From Mycolicibacillus koreensis (GTDB lineage: Bacteria; Actinomycetota; Actinomycetes; Mycobacteriales; Mycobacteriaceae): a stretch of DNA of 42,434 nucleotides. Under the pieces are notes generated by a model. The model did not search any database, was not told the origin of the DNA, and saw only the letters and a list, made by a program, of their open reading frames with translations. The stretch covers positions 1 through 42,434 of the forward strand of contig NZ_NCXO01000039.1 in the NCBI RefSeq assembly GCF_002104795.1. The letters run 5' to 3'. A program made the translations under genes and the position numbers. Below are positions 10,801 to 17,424 of the stretch, one piece after another; the first letter of the stretch is position 1, and each line of letters begins with the position of its first letter.

Positions 10801-11880
10801 CATGTGATCACCAGTGCCACAGCCTGGTTCGTTGGGCAGAAGCAGGGGCTGCTGAACGTGTCGAACGCGCGCATCCAGCTGCGGCTGTCCAACCCCGATG
10901 AATCTCAGATGGGAAACGGGCTGGAACGACGCAAGGCCGCCCGCAACACCGTGGACCGTCCGGGCTTCGGGCTCACCGCCGCCGGCTGTGAACTGCTGGT
11001 CGGCGTCCCGGAACTGAGTGCTCCCGACGGTGCGACGGTGCCCACCCGGCAGATCGGCGCGGTGCTCACCGAACGCACCGGGGTGAGCAGGGTGGAGCGG
11101 CTCGCGCGGCTACCGCAGCGGATCACGTTGCGCCGCGTCCTCGCCGCCTTCACCGGTGCCCCCGCCGTCGATCCGCTGGCGGTGGCATTCGCGATCGGGG
11201 AGAGCGCGCTGCAGCCGGTGGCCCTGCCGCTGCGAACGCTGCCGAACCTGCTGGTCATGGGGCGGCAGGGGTGCGGCAAAACCACGACGCTGGCCGCGCT
11301 GGGTCACGCGATCATGAGCCGTTTCACCCCGGAGCAGGCGCAGATCACCATCATCGACCCCAAGACCGCGCTGATCGGGATGGTCCAGGGTCCGCACGTC
11401 GGCGGCTACGCCTACACCGCCGACGACATCGATGCTCTGCTCGACGACCTGGCCGCGACGGTGCGCCGCCGCTTGCCGCCGGCGGGGCTGAGCCAGCAGG
11501 AGTTGCTGGCGCGCCCGGACTGGCAGGGACCGCGGCAGTTCGTCCTCATCGACGACGAGCAGGAGCTGCGCCCGCACGGGGGGATCGGCAAACCTGCGGC
11601 CACCGCGCCGCTGTGGGGGGTGCTCGAACGCAGCCGGGAGATCGGACTGCACGTGATGGTGGCGCGTCTGCCCGGCAACTGGGTCGCCCAGGCGGTGATG
11701 AACCCGCTGCTGCAGAAGCTGACCGGCACCCGCGCCCCCACCCTGTTCATGGACAACGACCCGGCCACGGTGAAGGTGTTCGGCCGCATCAGCGCCCAGC
11801 AGCTGCCGCCGGGGCGCGGCCTGCTGGTCACCGCCGAGGGTGCGATGGAGGGGGTGCTGGTGGGCACCCCGCCGCGCTGA
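7807..11880 (+). CDS. eccC: ESX motor ATPase EccC (block A copy, unsplit)
   Basis: 1357 aa FtsK/SpoIIIE-type ATPase that recognises Esx substrates and powers T7 secretion at the inner membrane. Two hydrophobic segments near residues 38-60 and 65-80 (LLMIAIPALLVGILGTLVVM, then MMGLAGFGALMF) are followed by a DUF-type stalk and three nucleotide-binding domains. Walker A sequences are GTSGSGKSE (about 498), ATAQRGKST (about 859) and GRQGCGKTT (about 1151). Walker B-like strands are LLVIIDEYLEL, VFLVIDNYGDLY and FVLIDDEQEL. All three loops keep the lysine. It is a single fused protein, as in ESX-2/3/4, not split as in M. tuberculosis ESX-1. No Esx, PE or PPE gene is next to it. The gene ends 5 nt from a convergent minus-strand gene. 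Confidence 0.94.
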   Translation: MTKRGFVRGERAAVPVVPPTRVAVAAPLALPEREPRNILLMIAIPALLVGILGTLVVMYASGVRTMRSGFFPMMGLAGFGALMFSGRLGRGRRISWGEQEKARRSYLRQLDDDRDEVHRAADQQRRAQRFVHAEPAALHRLIGGPRMWERRPGDPDFLDVRVGIGVQQAGDAAVSLQWPEIPVAEELEPVTGAALRDFIVEQSTIRGIGKVVSLRSQPGFSVLGADTEQQHQLLRAILCALAVYHSPDECKILVVTRRPERWRWLVWLPHAWHDTLVDGCGPRRLIFTGPADLEDTLDAELHRKGRGPWQPPSAASPLTVGTALEASTEATIGPHWLIVDDNTGNPDQWEAVTGQKGMVGITVVRLAGRAGPGVGFGDDQRFTLRQGRLYRRDVFYAVADLLTATAAARCARALARWAPQAPGVLATRRRPGGELLRSLGIDDPRHLDVRRLWAQSRSRGDPQWAMVPVGVRPDGEIQHITLRAKDFGGFGFHSVVIGTSGSGKSEYFLSLCSGIALTHAPETFIVIFVDMKFESAAQDLEGFPHVAASLSNLGNDERHLADRMRKAVNGEIVRRYRLFKDAGARDANEYEEMRLAGRDLEPVPILLVIIDEYLELFIHHPDWIDLVIHIGQEGRGCNVFFTLGGQRLDLSSLSKAKSNIAFRVALRAETAEDSRDVIGSDAALHLPSAENGHALLKVGPRDLEPFRCFYVSAPFVVPRTPTARPGDAGPADARPRLLTATAQPGPAGVAAATAEPAEPDRPDEFLLHADGFRRKKIVDVIREALAAQPARPPHRIWLPPLEHSAPVDALVEAWRGRPWHVDYGENPGLVFPVGIVDIPEEHDQRVHVIDAEMDNIMVVATAQRGKSTTLMTLMTAAALLYPPRRVTFFCVGAALYAVEDLPQVAGVVSLSDTEGISRTIATVEGIIRAREMAFKRHQIDIAEFRARRFGSHPGDTDPDDKFGDVFLVIDNYGDLYEKDALLGDRAIAVARQGLSYGVHVITSATAWFVGQKQGLLNVSNARIQLRLSNPDESQMGNGLERRKAARNTVDRPGFGLTAAGCELLVGVPELSAPDGATVPTRQIGAVLTERTGVSRVERLARLPQRITLRRVLAAFTGAPAVDPLAVAFAIGESALQPVALPLRTLPNLLVMGRQGCGKTTTLAALGHAIMSRFTPEQAQITIIDPKTALIGMVQGPHVGGYAYTADDIDALLDDLAATVRRRLPPAGLSQQELLARPDWQGPRQFVLIDDEQELRPHGGIGKPAATAPLWGVLERSREIGLHVMVARLPGNWVAQAVMNPLLQKLTGTRAPTLFMDNDPATVKVFGRISAQQLPPGRGLLVTAEGAMEGVLVGTPPR

Positions 11881-11885
11881 GGGAC

Positions 11886-12167
11886 TCAGCGCGCACACGA
11901 ACCGGGGTGTACCAACAGGGCCGGCCACAGCGCGGTCGCCAACCCGAACTCGACCAGGTCGAAGCCGCTGTTCTGCGGGGACCGCTCGGCTAAGAGGGTG
12001 TGCACCCGATCCAGGCTCTCCGGCTGGCTGAACGTCACCACCAGCCCGATCAGCATGTAGGGCACGACCAGCCAGACCAGCGCCTCGAGCACCGCGTCGA
12101 CCCGCACCGGTCGCGCCAGCAGCGCCTGCAGCCGGGCCCTCCTGCCCGACGGGCTGGGCGCGCTCAT
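11886..12167 (-). CDS. Small membrane protein, hypothetical (93 aa)
   Basis: Begins at ATG 12167, overlapping the stop of the preceding minus-strand gene (ATGA), which selects this start over the GTG at 12179. An Arg-rich cytosolic head (SGRRARLQALLARPVRVD) is followed by one clear transmembrane helix (LVWLVVPYMLIGLVVTF) and a more weakly hydrophobic C-terminal segment (LATALWPALLV). I do not recognise a family. It is the last gene of a probable three-gene unit with the antiporter and the other small membrane protein, and may modulate or anchor that transporter, which is inference from position only. Confidence 0.65.
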   Translation of the reverse strand: MSAPSPSGRRARLQALLARPVRVDAVLEALVWLVVPYMLIGLVVTFSQPESLDRVHTLLAERSPQNSGFDLVEFGLATALWPALLVHPGSCAR

Positions 12168-12382
12168 CCGGGCCCGCACAGCGGGGGGAAGACCAACTGC
12201 ACCGGCCAGGACGCGATCGCGGCGAGCAGCGACGTCGCCAACCGCGGCCCCGCCAGCCCGACGAAGAGTTCACCGTGCAGGATCGCCCACACCACGCCGA
12301 GACCCAGATACGGCAGCGCCACCGCCAACGCGCACACCACCCATTCGATGAGGCTGAGTTGCGCGGCGAGCAGCCGTCGCAC
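12164..12382 (-). CDS. Small membrane protein, hypothetical (72 aa)
   Basis: Two hydrophobic helices (WVVCALAVALPYLGLGVVWA and LATSLLAAIASWPVQLVF) separated by a short loop; the protein is almost entirely membrane-embedded. I do not recognise it. It starts at GTG 12382; a strong GGAGGAGGT sequence lies about 17-26 nt upstream, which is rather far, and the same frame is open through it, so the true start could be an upstream non-ATG codon. It lies 63 nt after the antiporter stop and overlaps the following small membrane gene by 4 nt, suggesting co-transcription and a joint function. Confidence 0.6.
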   Translation of the reverse strand: MRRLLAAQLSLIEWVVCALAVALPYLGLGVVWAILHGELFVGLAGPRLATSLLAAIASWPVQLVFPPLCGPG

Positions 12383-12445
12383 CGCGGCGAGCAGGACGGC
12401 ACCTCCTCCGGCGGGCGGGCGATACGCCCCCCAACCTACCCGCGG

Positions 12446-13942
12446 TCAGGTGGGCTGACCGTACTCGTCGAACCAGTAGGCCAGTTTGCCGCGGCGGCTG
12501 ACGGCGCGCAGTCGTCGCTCGGCGGCCTCCCGGGTCGGCGGGTTGGTGACCACCAGCAGCTCGTCGCCGGCCTTGATGCGGGTGTCCGGTTGCGGCACAA
12601 AGCTGTGCCCGTCGCGGATGATCAGCGTGATCACGCTCGGATCGGGCAGCCGCAACTCCAGGATCGTGACGTTGCGCAGGCGCGACTCCGGCTGCACCGT
12701 CATCGTCAACAGCTCGGCCTCCAACACGTCCAGGGGCGCGGACTCCACGTGGATTTCGCGGGCGGCGTCGCGTGACATCAGTCCCAGTCGTCGCGCCACC
12801 ACGCTCAGGCTGGGGCCCTGCACCAAGGTGAACACCACGACCAGGATGAACACGATATTGAGCAGCCGCTGGCTGTGATCGACGCCTTCGACGATCGGGA
12901 ACGTCGCCAACACGATCGGTACCGCCCCGCGCAGCCCCGCCCACGACAGGAAGATCTGCTCGCGCCACGGCACTTTGAACCACACCAGACAACCCGCCAC
13001 CGACAGCGGCCGCGCCACCAGCAACAGCACCAGACCCACCCCGAGCGCGGGCAGGATCTCGCCGGGCAGGTTGCGCGGCGTCGCCAACAGCCCCAGCAGC
13101 ACGAACAGGCTGATCTGGGCGAGCCAGGCCAGGCCCTCGGCGAACGAACGGGTGGCCGAGCGGTGCGGCAACCGGAAATTGGCCAGGATCATCCCCGCGA
13201 CGTAGGCGGCGAGAAACGAGCTGGCGTGCGCGGTTCCGGCGGCGGCGAACGCGACCATCCCCACCCCGAACGTGGCGATCGGGTAGAGCCCCGAGGCCGG
13301 CAGCGCGGCGTGGCGCAGTGCGAACGCGCCGACGAAACCGCAGCCGATGCCGATCGCCGCGCCGACGGCCAACTCGAAGACGATCTCGATGATGGTGTCG
13401 GCCACCGACACCGCGAACGGGGTGGCGGAGAACATCAACACCAGGATCGCGGCCGGCGGATCGTTGAACCCGGATTCGGCTTCCACCAGACCGGCCAGCC
13501 GCCGCGGCAAGGGCAGCAGCCGCAGCACCGAGAACACCGCCGCCGCGTCGGTGGAGGAGATGATCGCCCCCAGCAGCAGCGACAGCTGCCAGTCCATGCC
13601 CAGCAGCAGGTGCGCGCCGGTGGCGGTGATCGCCGTGGAGATGCCCACCCCGGCGGTGGCGAGCACCCCGGCGGGGGCGAGCACGCTGCGGACTTCGGCG
13701 AACCGGGTGGTCAACCCGCCCTCGACCAGGATGATGCCCAGCGCGGCCATCCCCAGGTCGCGGGCCAACTCGTAGTTGTCGAAGACCAGGCCCAGCCCGC
13801 CGTCGCCGATTCCCATGCCGACCGCCAGGAACAGCAGCAGGCTGGGCAGGCCCACCCGGCTGGCCACCCGGGTGCCCACGATGCTGGCCAACAGCACCAG
13901 ACCGCCGGCCAGCAGCGCCAGGTACAGCTGCTCCATGGTCAT
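12446..13942 (-). CDS. Monovalent cation:proton antiporter, CPA1/NhaP2 (CvrA) type with TrkA-C domain
   Basis: 498 aa. About 12 transmembrane helices form a Na+/H+ exchanger domain, with the conserved acidic stretch AIISSTDAAAVFSVLR and ESGFNDPPAAILVL typical of NhaP2/CvrA potassium or sodium/proton antiporters. A cytosolic C-terminal RCK_C (TrkA-C) domain follows from about residue 400 (ELRLPDPSVITLIIRDG, IKAGDELLVV), which normally binds a nucleotide regulator. Start ATG 13942 follows GGGGATAGAC; a second ATG lies two codons later. It is divergent from the TrkA-like gene, which probably acts in the same ion-homeostasis pathway. Two small membrane proteins follow on the same strand. Confidence 0.9.
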   Translation of the reverse strand: MTMEQLYLALLAGGLVLLASIVGTRVASRVGLPSLLLFLAVGMGIGDGGLGLVFDNYELARDLGMAALGIILVEGGLTTRFAEVRSVLAPAGVLATAGVGISTAITATGAHLLLGMDWQLSLLLGAIISSTDAAAVFSVLRLLPLPRRLAGLVEAESGFNDPPAAILVLMFSATPFAVSVADTIIEIVFELAVGAAIGIGCGFVGAFALRHAALPASGLYPIATFGVGMVAFAAAGTAHASSFLAAYVAGMILANFRLPHRSATRSFAEGLAWLAQISLFVLLGLLATPRNLPGEILPALGVGLVLLLVARPLSVAGCLVWFKVPWREQIFLSWAGLRGAVPIVLATFPIVEGVDHSQRLLNIVFILVVVFTLVQGPSLSVVARRLGLMSRDAAREIHVESAPLDVLEAELLTMTVQPESRLRNVTILELRLPDPSVITLIIRDGHSFVPQPDTRIKAGDELLVVTNPPTREAAERRLRAVSRRGKLAYWFDEYGQPT

Positions 13943-14102
13943 GTCTATCCCCGCTCATGCCGGGCCCAGGGGTTCCCGCTGGCCGCGGGTGGCAAGGCCA
14001 CCGGAGTTGTGTGGTGCCATAGGGTGAACGGCACCGCCCTTTGGTGGGGCTGCGGTGTCAACTCTAGCGGTCGGGTGGGGGCGTCGGCGAAGATGGGGCG
14101 GG

Positions 14103-14807
14103 ATGAGTAAACGGGTGATGCGCATCGTCATCGGCGGGGCCGGCGCGGTCGGCCGCTCGGTGGCCCGCGAACTGGTCGACAACGGTCACAAGGTGCTGCT
14201 GATCGAGCAGAAGGCCGATCACTTCGACCCGCGGGCGGTGGCCGGCGCGGAGTGGCTGCTCGCCGACGCCTGCGAGTTGGCGACGCTGGAGGAGTGCGGA
14301 CTGACCGCCTGCGACGCGCTGATCGCCGCCACCGGCGATGACCGGGCGAACCTGTCGATGGCGCTGATGGCCAAGACCGAGTTCGCGGTGCCGCTGGTGG
14401 TGGCCCGGGTCAACGACTCGCACAACGAGTGGCTGTTCACCGGGGTGTGGGGTGTCGACATCGCGGTGTCCACCCCGCGCGCGATCGTCGGCGGGGTGGA
14501 GGGCGCCATCGATGTCGGGCACCTGGTCCATGTGATGGGGCTGCGGCAAAGTCAGGCCAACCTCACCAAACTGACCCTGCCGCACACGAATTCGTGGGTG
14601 GGTCAGCGGGTGTGTGACGTGGTGTTGCCGGACAACACCGCGCTGGTGGTGGTGCTGCGCGACGACACCCCGATCCTGCCGAGCTCGACGGAGATGCTCG
14701 CCCCCGGCGATGAGCTGCTGTTCGCGGTGAACAGCGCCGCCGAGCACCGGATCCGCGCCATCATCGAAGGGCGGGCCGACCAGCGCCCGCAGGTGACGCC
14801 GGGCTGA
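14103..14807 (+). CDS. TrkA-family potassium uptake regulator (CeoB-like)
   Basis: About 234 aa. The N-terminal RCK Rossmann domain has the dinucleotide-binding GGAGAVGRSVARELV motif with LLIEQKADHF after the second strand; the conserved ATGDDRANL and KTEFAVPLVVARVND follow. The C-terminal TrkA-C domain (LPHTNSWVGQRVCDVVLP, LAPGDELLFAV) completes the usual single-RCK architecture. These are cytosolic NAD(H)/ATP-sensing regulators of Trk/Ktr-type potassium transporters. The sequence resembles CeoB of M. tuberculosis. ATG 14103 gives MSKRVMRIVI; an internal ATG at 14118 is possible. Its divergent partner is the cation/proton antiporter, so ion homeostasis is the likely shared role. Confidence 0.88.
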   Translation: MSKRVMRIVIGGAGAVGRSVARELVDNGHKVLLIEQKADHFDPRAVAGAEWLLADACELATLEECGLTACDALIAATGDDRANLSMALMAKTEFAVPLVVARVNDSHNEWLFTGVWGVDIAVSTPRAIVGGVEGAIDVGHLVHVMGLRQSQANLTKLTLPHTNSWVGQRVCDVVLPDNTALVVVLRDDTPILPSSTEMLAPGDELLFAVNSAAEHRIRAIIEGRADQRPQVTPG

Positions 14808-14834
14808 CGCGGGACGTCAGCGGGAGCGAGGCGC

Positions 14835-15590
14835 TCAGGCCTCGACGATGATCGGGTCGCCGAGGGTGACCTGATCGAAGTACCAGGCGGCGTTGGCCGG
14901 GCTGAGGTTGATGCAGCCGTGGCTGACATTGGAGTAGCCCTGCGAGTCCACCGACCACGGCGCGGAGTGCACGTAGACCCCGCTCCAGGTCACCCGCACC
15001 GCGTACTCGCCGTCGATGAGGTAGCCCTCCGGATCATCCAGCGGGATCCCGATGGTGCGGGAGTCGAACTTGATGGTCCGCTCCTTCGACAGTGCCGTGA
15101 ACGAGCCGATCGGGGTGGGCCGGCTGGGTTTACCCAGCGAGGCCGGCATCTCGCGCAGGGTTTCGCCGTTGCGGCTCACCGTGAACGAGTGCCCGGAGAT
15201 GCTGGCGACCGCCAAAAGCGCGTCACCGGTCTCGAACCCCGTCGACATGCCCTTGACCGTGACGTCGACCTTGGTGTGCGGCGGCCAGTAGCCGTCGGGA
15301 ACCCACTGCACCTCGCGGTCGCTGACCCAGTCGAAGCTCCCGGTGGTGTCGCTGTCGGAGCGGATCGCGATGACCCGCTCGGCGGCAGCACGGTCGGTGA
15401 CCGGCGCGACGAAGTGGACGATCACCGGGTGGGCCACCCCGACAACCGAATTCGGGGCGGGCTGGATCGCGGCGACGGTCAGTGCCGGGTCCGGCGGGGC
15501 GATCGACGCCCAGCTGGCGTTGCCGGAGCCCATCGCGACCATGGCGGTGACGGCCGAGACGACCATTACCCAGCGAACTACCCGGTGCAC
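14835..15590 (-). CDS. ldtA: L,D-transpeptidase LdtA (LdtMt1-like)
   Basis: 251 aa, the same length as LdtMt1 of M. tuberculosis as I remember it. It forms 3-3 cross-links in peptidoglycan outside the membrane. An N-terminal signal/anchor (VVRWVMVVSAVTAMVAMGSG) is followed by an Ig-like domain (HPVIVHFVAPVTD, WVPDGYWPPHTKVDVTV) and a YkuD catalytic domain with SHGCINLSPANAAW. Counting from the C-terminus puts the catalytic Cys at 226 and the partner His at 208 (YVHSAPW), the LdtMt1 positions. It starts at GTG 15590 with a GGGGGAAG ribosome site. It probably has its own promoter (TAGAAT at 15639-15634). Confidence 0.93.
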   Translation of the reverse strand: MHRVVRWVMVVSAVTAMVAMGSGNASWASIAPPDPALTVAAIQPAPNSVVGVAHPVIVHFVAPVTDRAAAERVIAIRSDSDTTGSFDWVSDREVQWVPDGYWPPHTKVDVTVKGMSTGFETGDALLAVASISGHSFTVSRNGETLREMPASLGKPSRPTPIGSFTALSKERTIKFDSRTIGIPLDDPEGYLIDGEYAVRVTWSGVYVHSAPWSVDSQGYSNVSHGCINLSPANAAWYFDQVTLGDPIIVEA

Positions 15591-15633
15591 GGCTTCCCCC
15601 TTCGGCCCGTAACGGCCCTCACGTTAGGTAGCC

Positions 15634-15639
15634 ATTCTA
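15634..15639 (-). promoter_or_regulatory. Putative -10 element (TAGAAT) upstream of ldtA
   Basis: On the minus strand TAGAAT fits TANNNT and lies 44 bases before the GTG start of ldtA in an otherwise non-coding 278-base gap (15591-15868). No good -35 hexamer is visible. A similar CCATTCTA stretch recurs near 15684, so the exact promoter is uncertain. Confidence 0.35.
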
Positions 15640-15868
15640 TCGGTTGTCTGTCGAAGTCGCCCATAGCAAATCCCAACCAGCTCCCATTCTAGGATCAATA
15701 GAGGTCGGTATGCCCGCTGAACAACGCACAGCAAACATGTTGTCGGTGTTTTGGCGCGGATCCCTCGTGGCCGGCGGCCCCGGGTGCGATGATGACGATC
15801 AGACACAGTACGGCCGCCAATCGGCCCGAGATCGCAGACTCTCGTCGAGCCTGGAGAAAGGGGCACCG

Positions 15869-16342
15869 GTGTCGGTGATCGATGGGTTACCCGCCCACAT
15901 TCTGATCAATCATTTCGTGGTGGTGCTCATGCCGCTGACCGCCCTGCTGGCGATCCTGTGCGCGGTGTGGCCGGCCGCGCGCCAGCGGCTGGTGTGGCTC
16001 GTGGTGGTGCTCGGTGTGGCGACCGCCGCGGCGACGGTCGTGACCGTCAAGTCGGGGGAGTGGCTCATCGACCATGCCGATCAGCAGTCGGCGATGATGG
16101 ATCACCATGCCGAGTTGGGCGACACCATGGGCTATTTCGCGGCTGCGCTGCTCGTCGCGGTGATCCTGCTGGCGGTGCTGCACGTGCGCCGGAGCCGCGA
16201 GGCGCTGACGCCGGTCGTGCACGCGCTGATCGTGGTGGTGGTGCTCGCCGCCTCGGTCGCATCACTGGTGCAGGTGTATCGCACCGGTGACTCCGGGGCC
16301 CGCGCGGCGTGGGGGTCGTTCGTCCCGTCGATCGGTGGCTAG
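15869..16342 (+). CDS. DUF2231-like four-helix membrane protein
   Basis: 157 aa. The start MSVIDGLPAHILINHFVVVL, with an early Pro-Ala-His followed by Asn-His, is typical of the DUF2231 group, where these histidines are thought to bind haem or metal. Four transmembrane helices follow, with HHAELGD in the middle loop (…MMDHHAELGDTMGYF…) supplying further His residues. Function is unknown; a redox role is often suggested. I chose GTG 15869 because AGAAAGGGG sits 5-6 bases upstream and the N-terminus then matches the family. An in-frame ATG at 15710 with its own GAGG would add 53 unlikely residues. The gene is divergent from ldtA. Confidence 0.72.
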   Translation: MSVIDGLPAHILINHFVVVLMPLTALLAILCAVWPAARQRLVWLVVVLGVATAAATVVTVKSGEWLIDHADQQSAMMDHHAELGDTMGYFAAALLVAVILLAVLHVRRSREALTPVVHALIVVVVLAASVASLVQVYRTGDSGARAAWGSFVPSIGG

Positions 16343-16405
16343 GGGTCGGGCCCGTCGCCGGCCGTCGAGGAACGACTATCGGCGCAGTTGACGAGCTGTT
16401 TCGTT

Positions 16406-16417
16406 CGACGATCGTCG
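16406..16417. promoter_or_regulatory. 12-bp perfect palindrome upstream of espG
   Basis: CGACGATCGTCG reads identically on both strands and lies about 50-60 bases before a TAAACT -10 candidate, in the 219-base gap that precedes the EspG-EccE operon. It could be an operator half-site pair. In GC-rich DNA short palindromes also arise by chance, so this is only a candidate. Confidence 0.25.
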
Positions 16418-16465
16418 TGGTGGCAGGTTTGAGAATTTTCGTCGAGACGGTGGGCAGGAATCCCC

Positions 16466-16471
16466 TAAACT
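16466..16471 (+). promoter_or_regulatory. Putative -10 element (TAAACT) of the espG-eccE operon
   Basis: TAAACT fits TANNNT and lies about 90 bases before espG, inside a 13-base sequence (CCCTAAACTCAGC, 16463-16475) that also occurs at the murT promoter (2845-2857). It would produce a leader of about 80 bases. No clear -35 box is seen. Confidence 0.4.
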
Positions 16472-16561
16472 CAGCGTGGCTAGGCAGTGGTGATCGCGGG
16501 TTGCGGGTAGATGAATCAGCCCGGCTGGCGCTATCGAGATCCGACGTACGAGGTGAGGGAC

Positions 16562-17395
16562 ATGAGCCGGCATCAGGCAGTGGAGGTTAGTGCTGAGCAG
16601 GCGTGGTTTTTGGCCGACCTGCTACGGGCCGGCAGCTATCCGTGGAAATTGGCCATCACCGCGCCGTACACCGATCCCGCAGCGTACACCGACTTCCGTG
16701 AGCGTTGCACGGCCGAATTGGTCGAGCAGGGGATCATCGATGACTACGAGGTCGTGGTACCCGCGGTCGCCGCCAGCGTCCGTGCAATATGCCAAGCGCG
16801 GCAGTGGTTGGAGTGGCTCACCGTCGTCGACGAGGACCAGGTGATGCGTGGGGTCCTCGTGCGCGACGGTGACTCGGGGGCCGCTGTGGTGGCCCTCCGG
16901 TATGCGCAGATGGTGACCTTCACCCCGATGCAACTCGATAGCAGTGAGGCATTGGTCCCGGTGGTCACCGTCGGGCTCGATGATCAGCAACCGGCTGTGT
17001 TCGCCGAGTTCTCACTGCCGATGGAGCTTGGCGTGACCTTGGACAAGCAGATCGCCGCGGGCGCCGACATCGGTGCCGTTTTGGCCCAGGCCGGGGTTCC
17101 CGAACCCGATGCGCAAGTGATGGAGATCGCCCGCTCCGGCGACCACCCGTTCGTCGAGATCACGGCCCACGAGCAGCTACCAGAGGGGTCGCGGCAGGCC
17201 ACCGATGTCTGCGTCAACGTCATCAACACCGAGATCGGCCGCATTCTTGTCAGTCCGGACCCCGACGAGCCGCGGGCCAGCGGTGTATCGGTGTTCCGGC
17301 CGGCCGAGCCGTTCGCGGTGGCGGTCGCGTTGCGTGATCTCACCGAACGGCTGCCATCGCGAGCATGGTTTCCCGACGAATCATTCACCATCTGA
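16562..17395 (+). CDS. espG: ESX secretion chaperone EspG
   Basis: 277 aa, the length of EspG2 (about 276 aa, from memory). EspG proteins are cytosolic chaperones that bind the hydrophobic tip of PPE proteins in PE-PPE dimers and keep them soluble for secretion. The family pattern is visible: VSAEQAWFLADLLRAGSYPW, VAASVRAICQARQWLEWLTV, and the C-terminal VSVFRPAEPFAVAVALRDL with LPSRAWFP. ATG 16562 follows GAGGTGAGGGAC; the upstream ATG at 16511 lacks a ribosome site. It is the first gene of the plus-strand block B operon. Its likely clients are the PE/PPE pair at 25475-27153. Confidence 0.9.
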   Translation: MSRHQAVEVSAEQAWFLADLLRAGSYPWKLAITAPYTDPAAYTDFRERCTAELVEQGIIDDYEVVVPAVAASVRAICQARQWLEWLTVVDEDQVMRGVLVRDGDSGAAVVALRYAQMVTFTPMQLDSSEALVPVVTVGLDDQQPAVFAEFSLPMELGVTLDKQIAAGADIGAVLAQAGVPEPDAQVMEIARSGDHPFVEITAHEQLPEGSRQATDVCVNVINTEIGRILVSPDPDEPRASGVSVFRPAEPFAVAVALRDLTERLPSRAWFPDESFTI

Positions 17396-17424
17396 ACCCC
17401 GAATCGGAAAGCTTGGCAGGAGCT

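Noticed and set aside
12875..14110. 411-aa plus-strand frame opposite the antiporter
   Set aside because: Composition is Gln/His/Arg/Gly shadow; the minus strand encodes a clear 12-helix antiporter.
15710..15868. In-frame 5' extension of the DUF2231-like gene from ATG 15710
   Set aside because: It has a possible GAGG site, but the 53 added residues are unlike the family N-terminus, while GTG 15869 has AGAAAGGGG and gives the expected GLPAH start. Kept as an alternative only.
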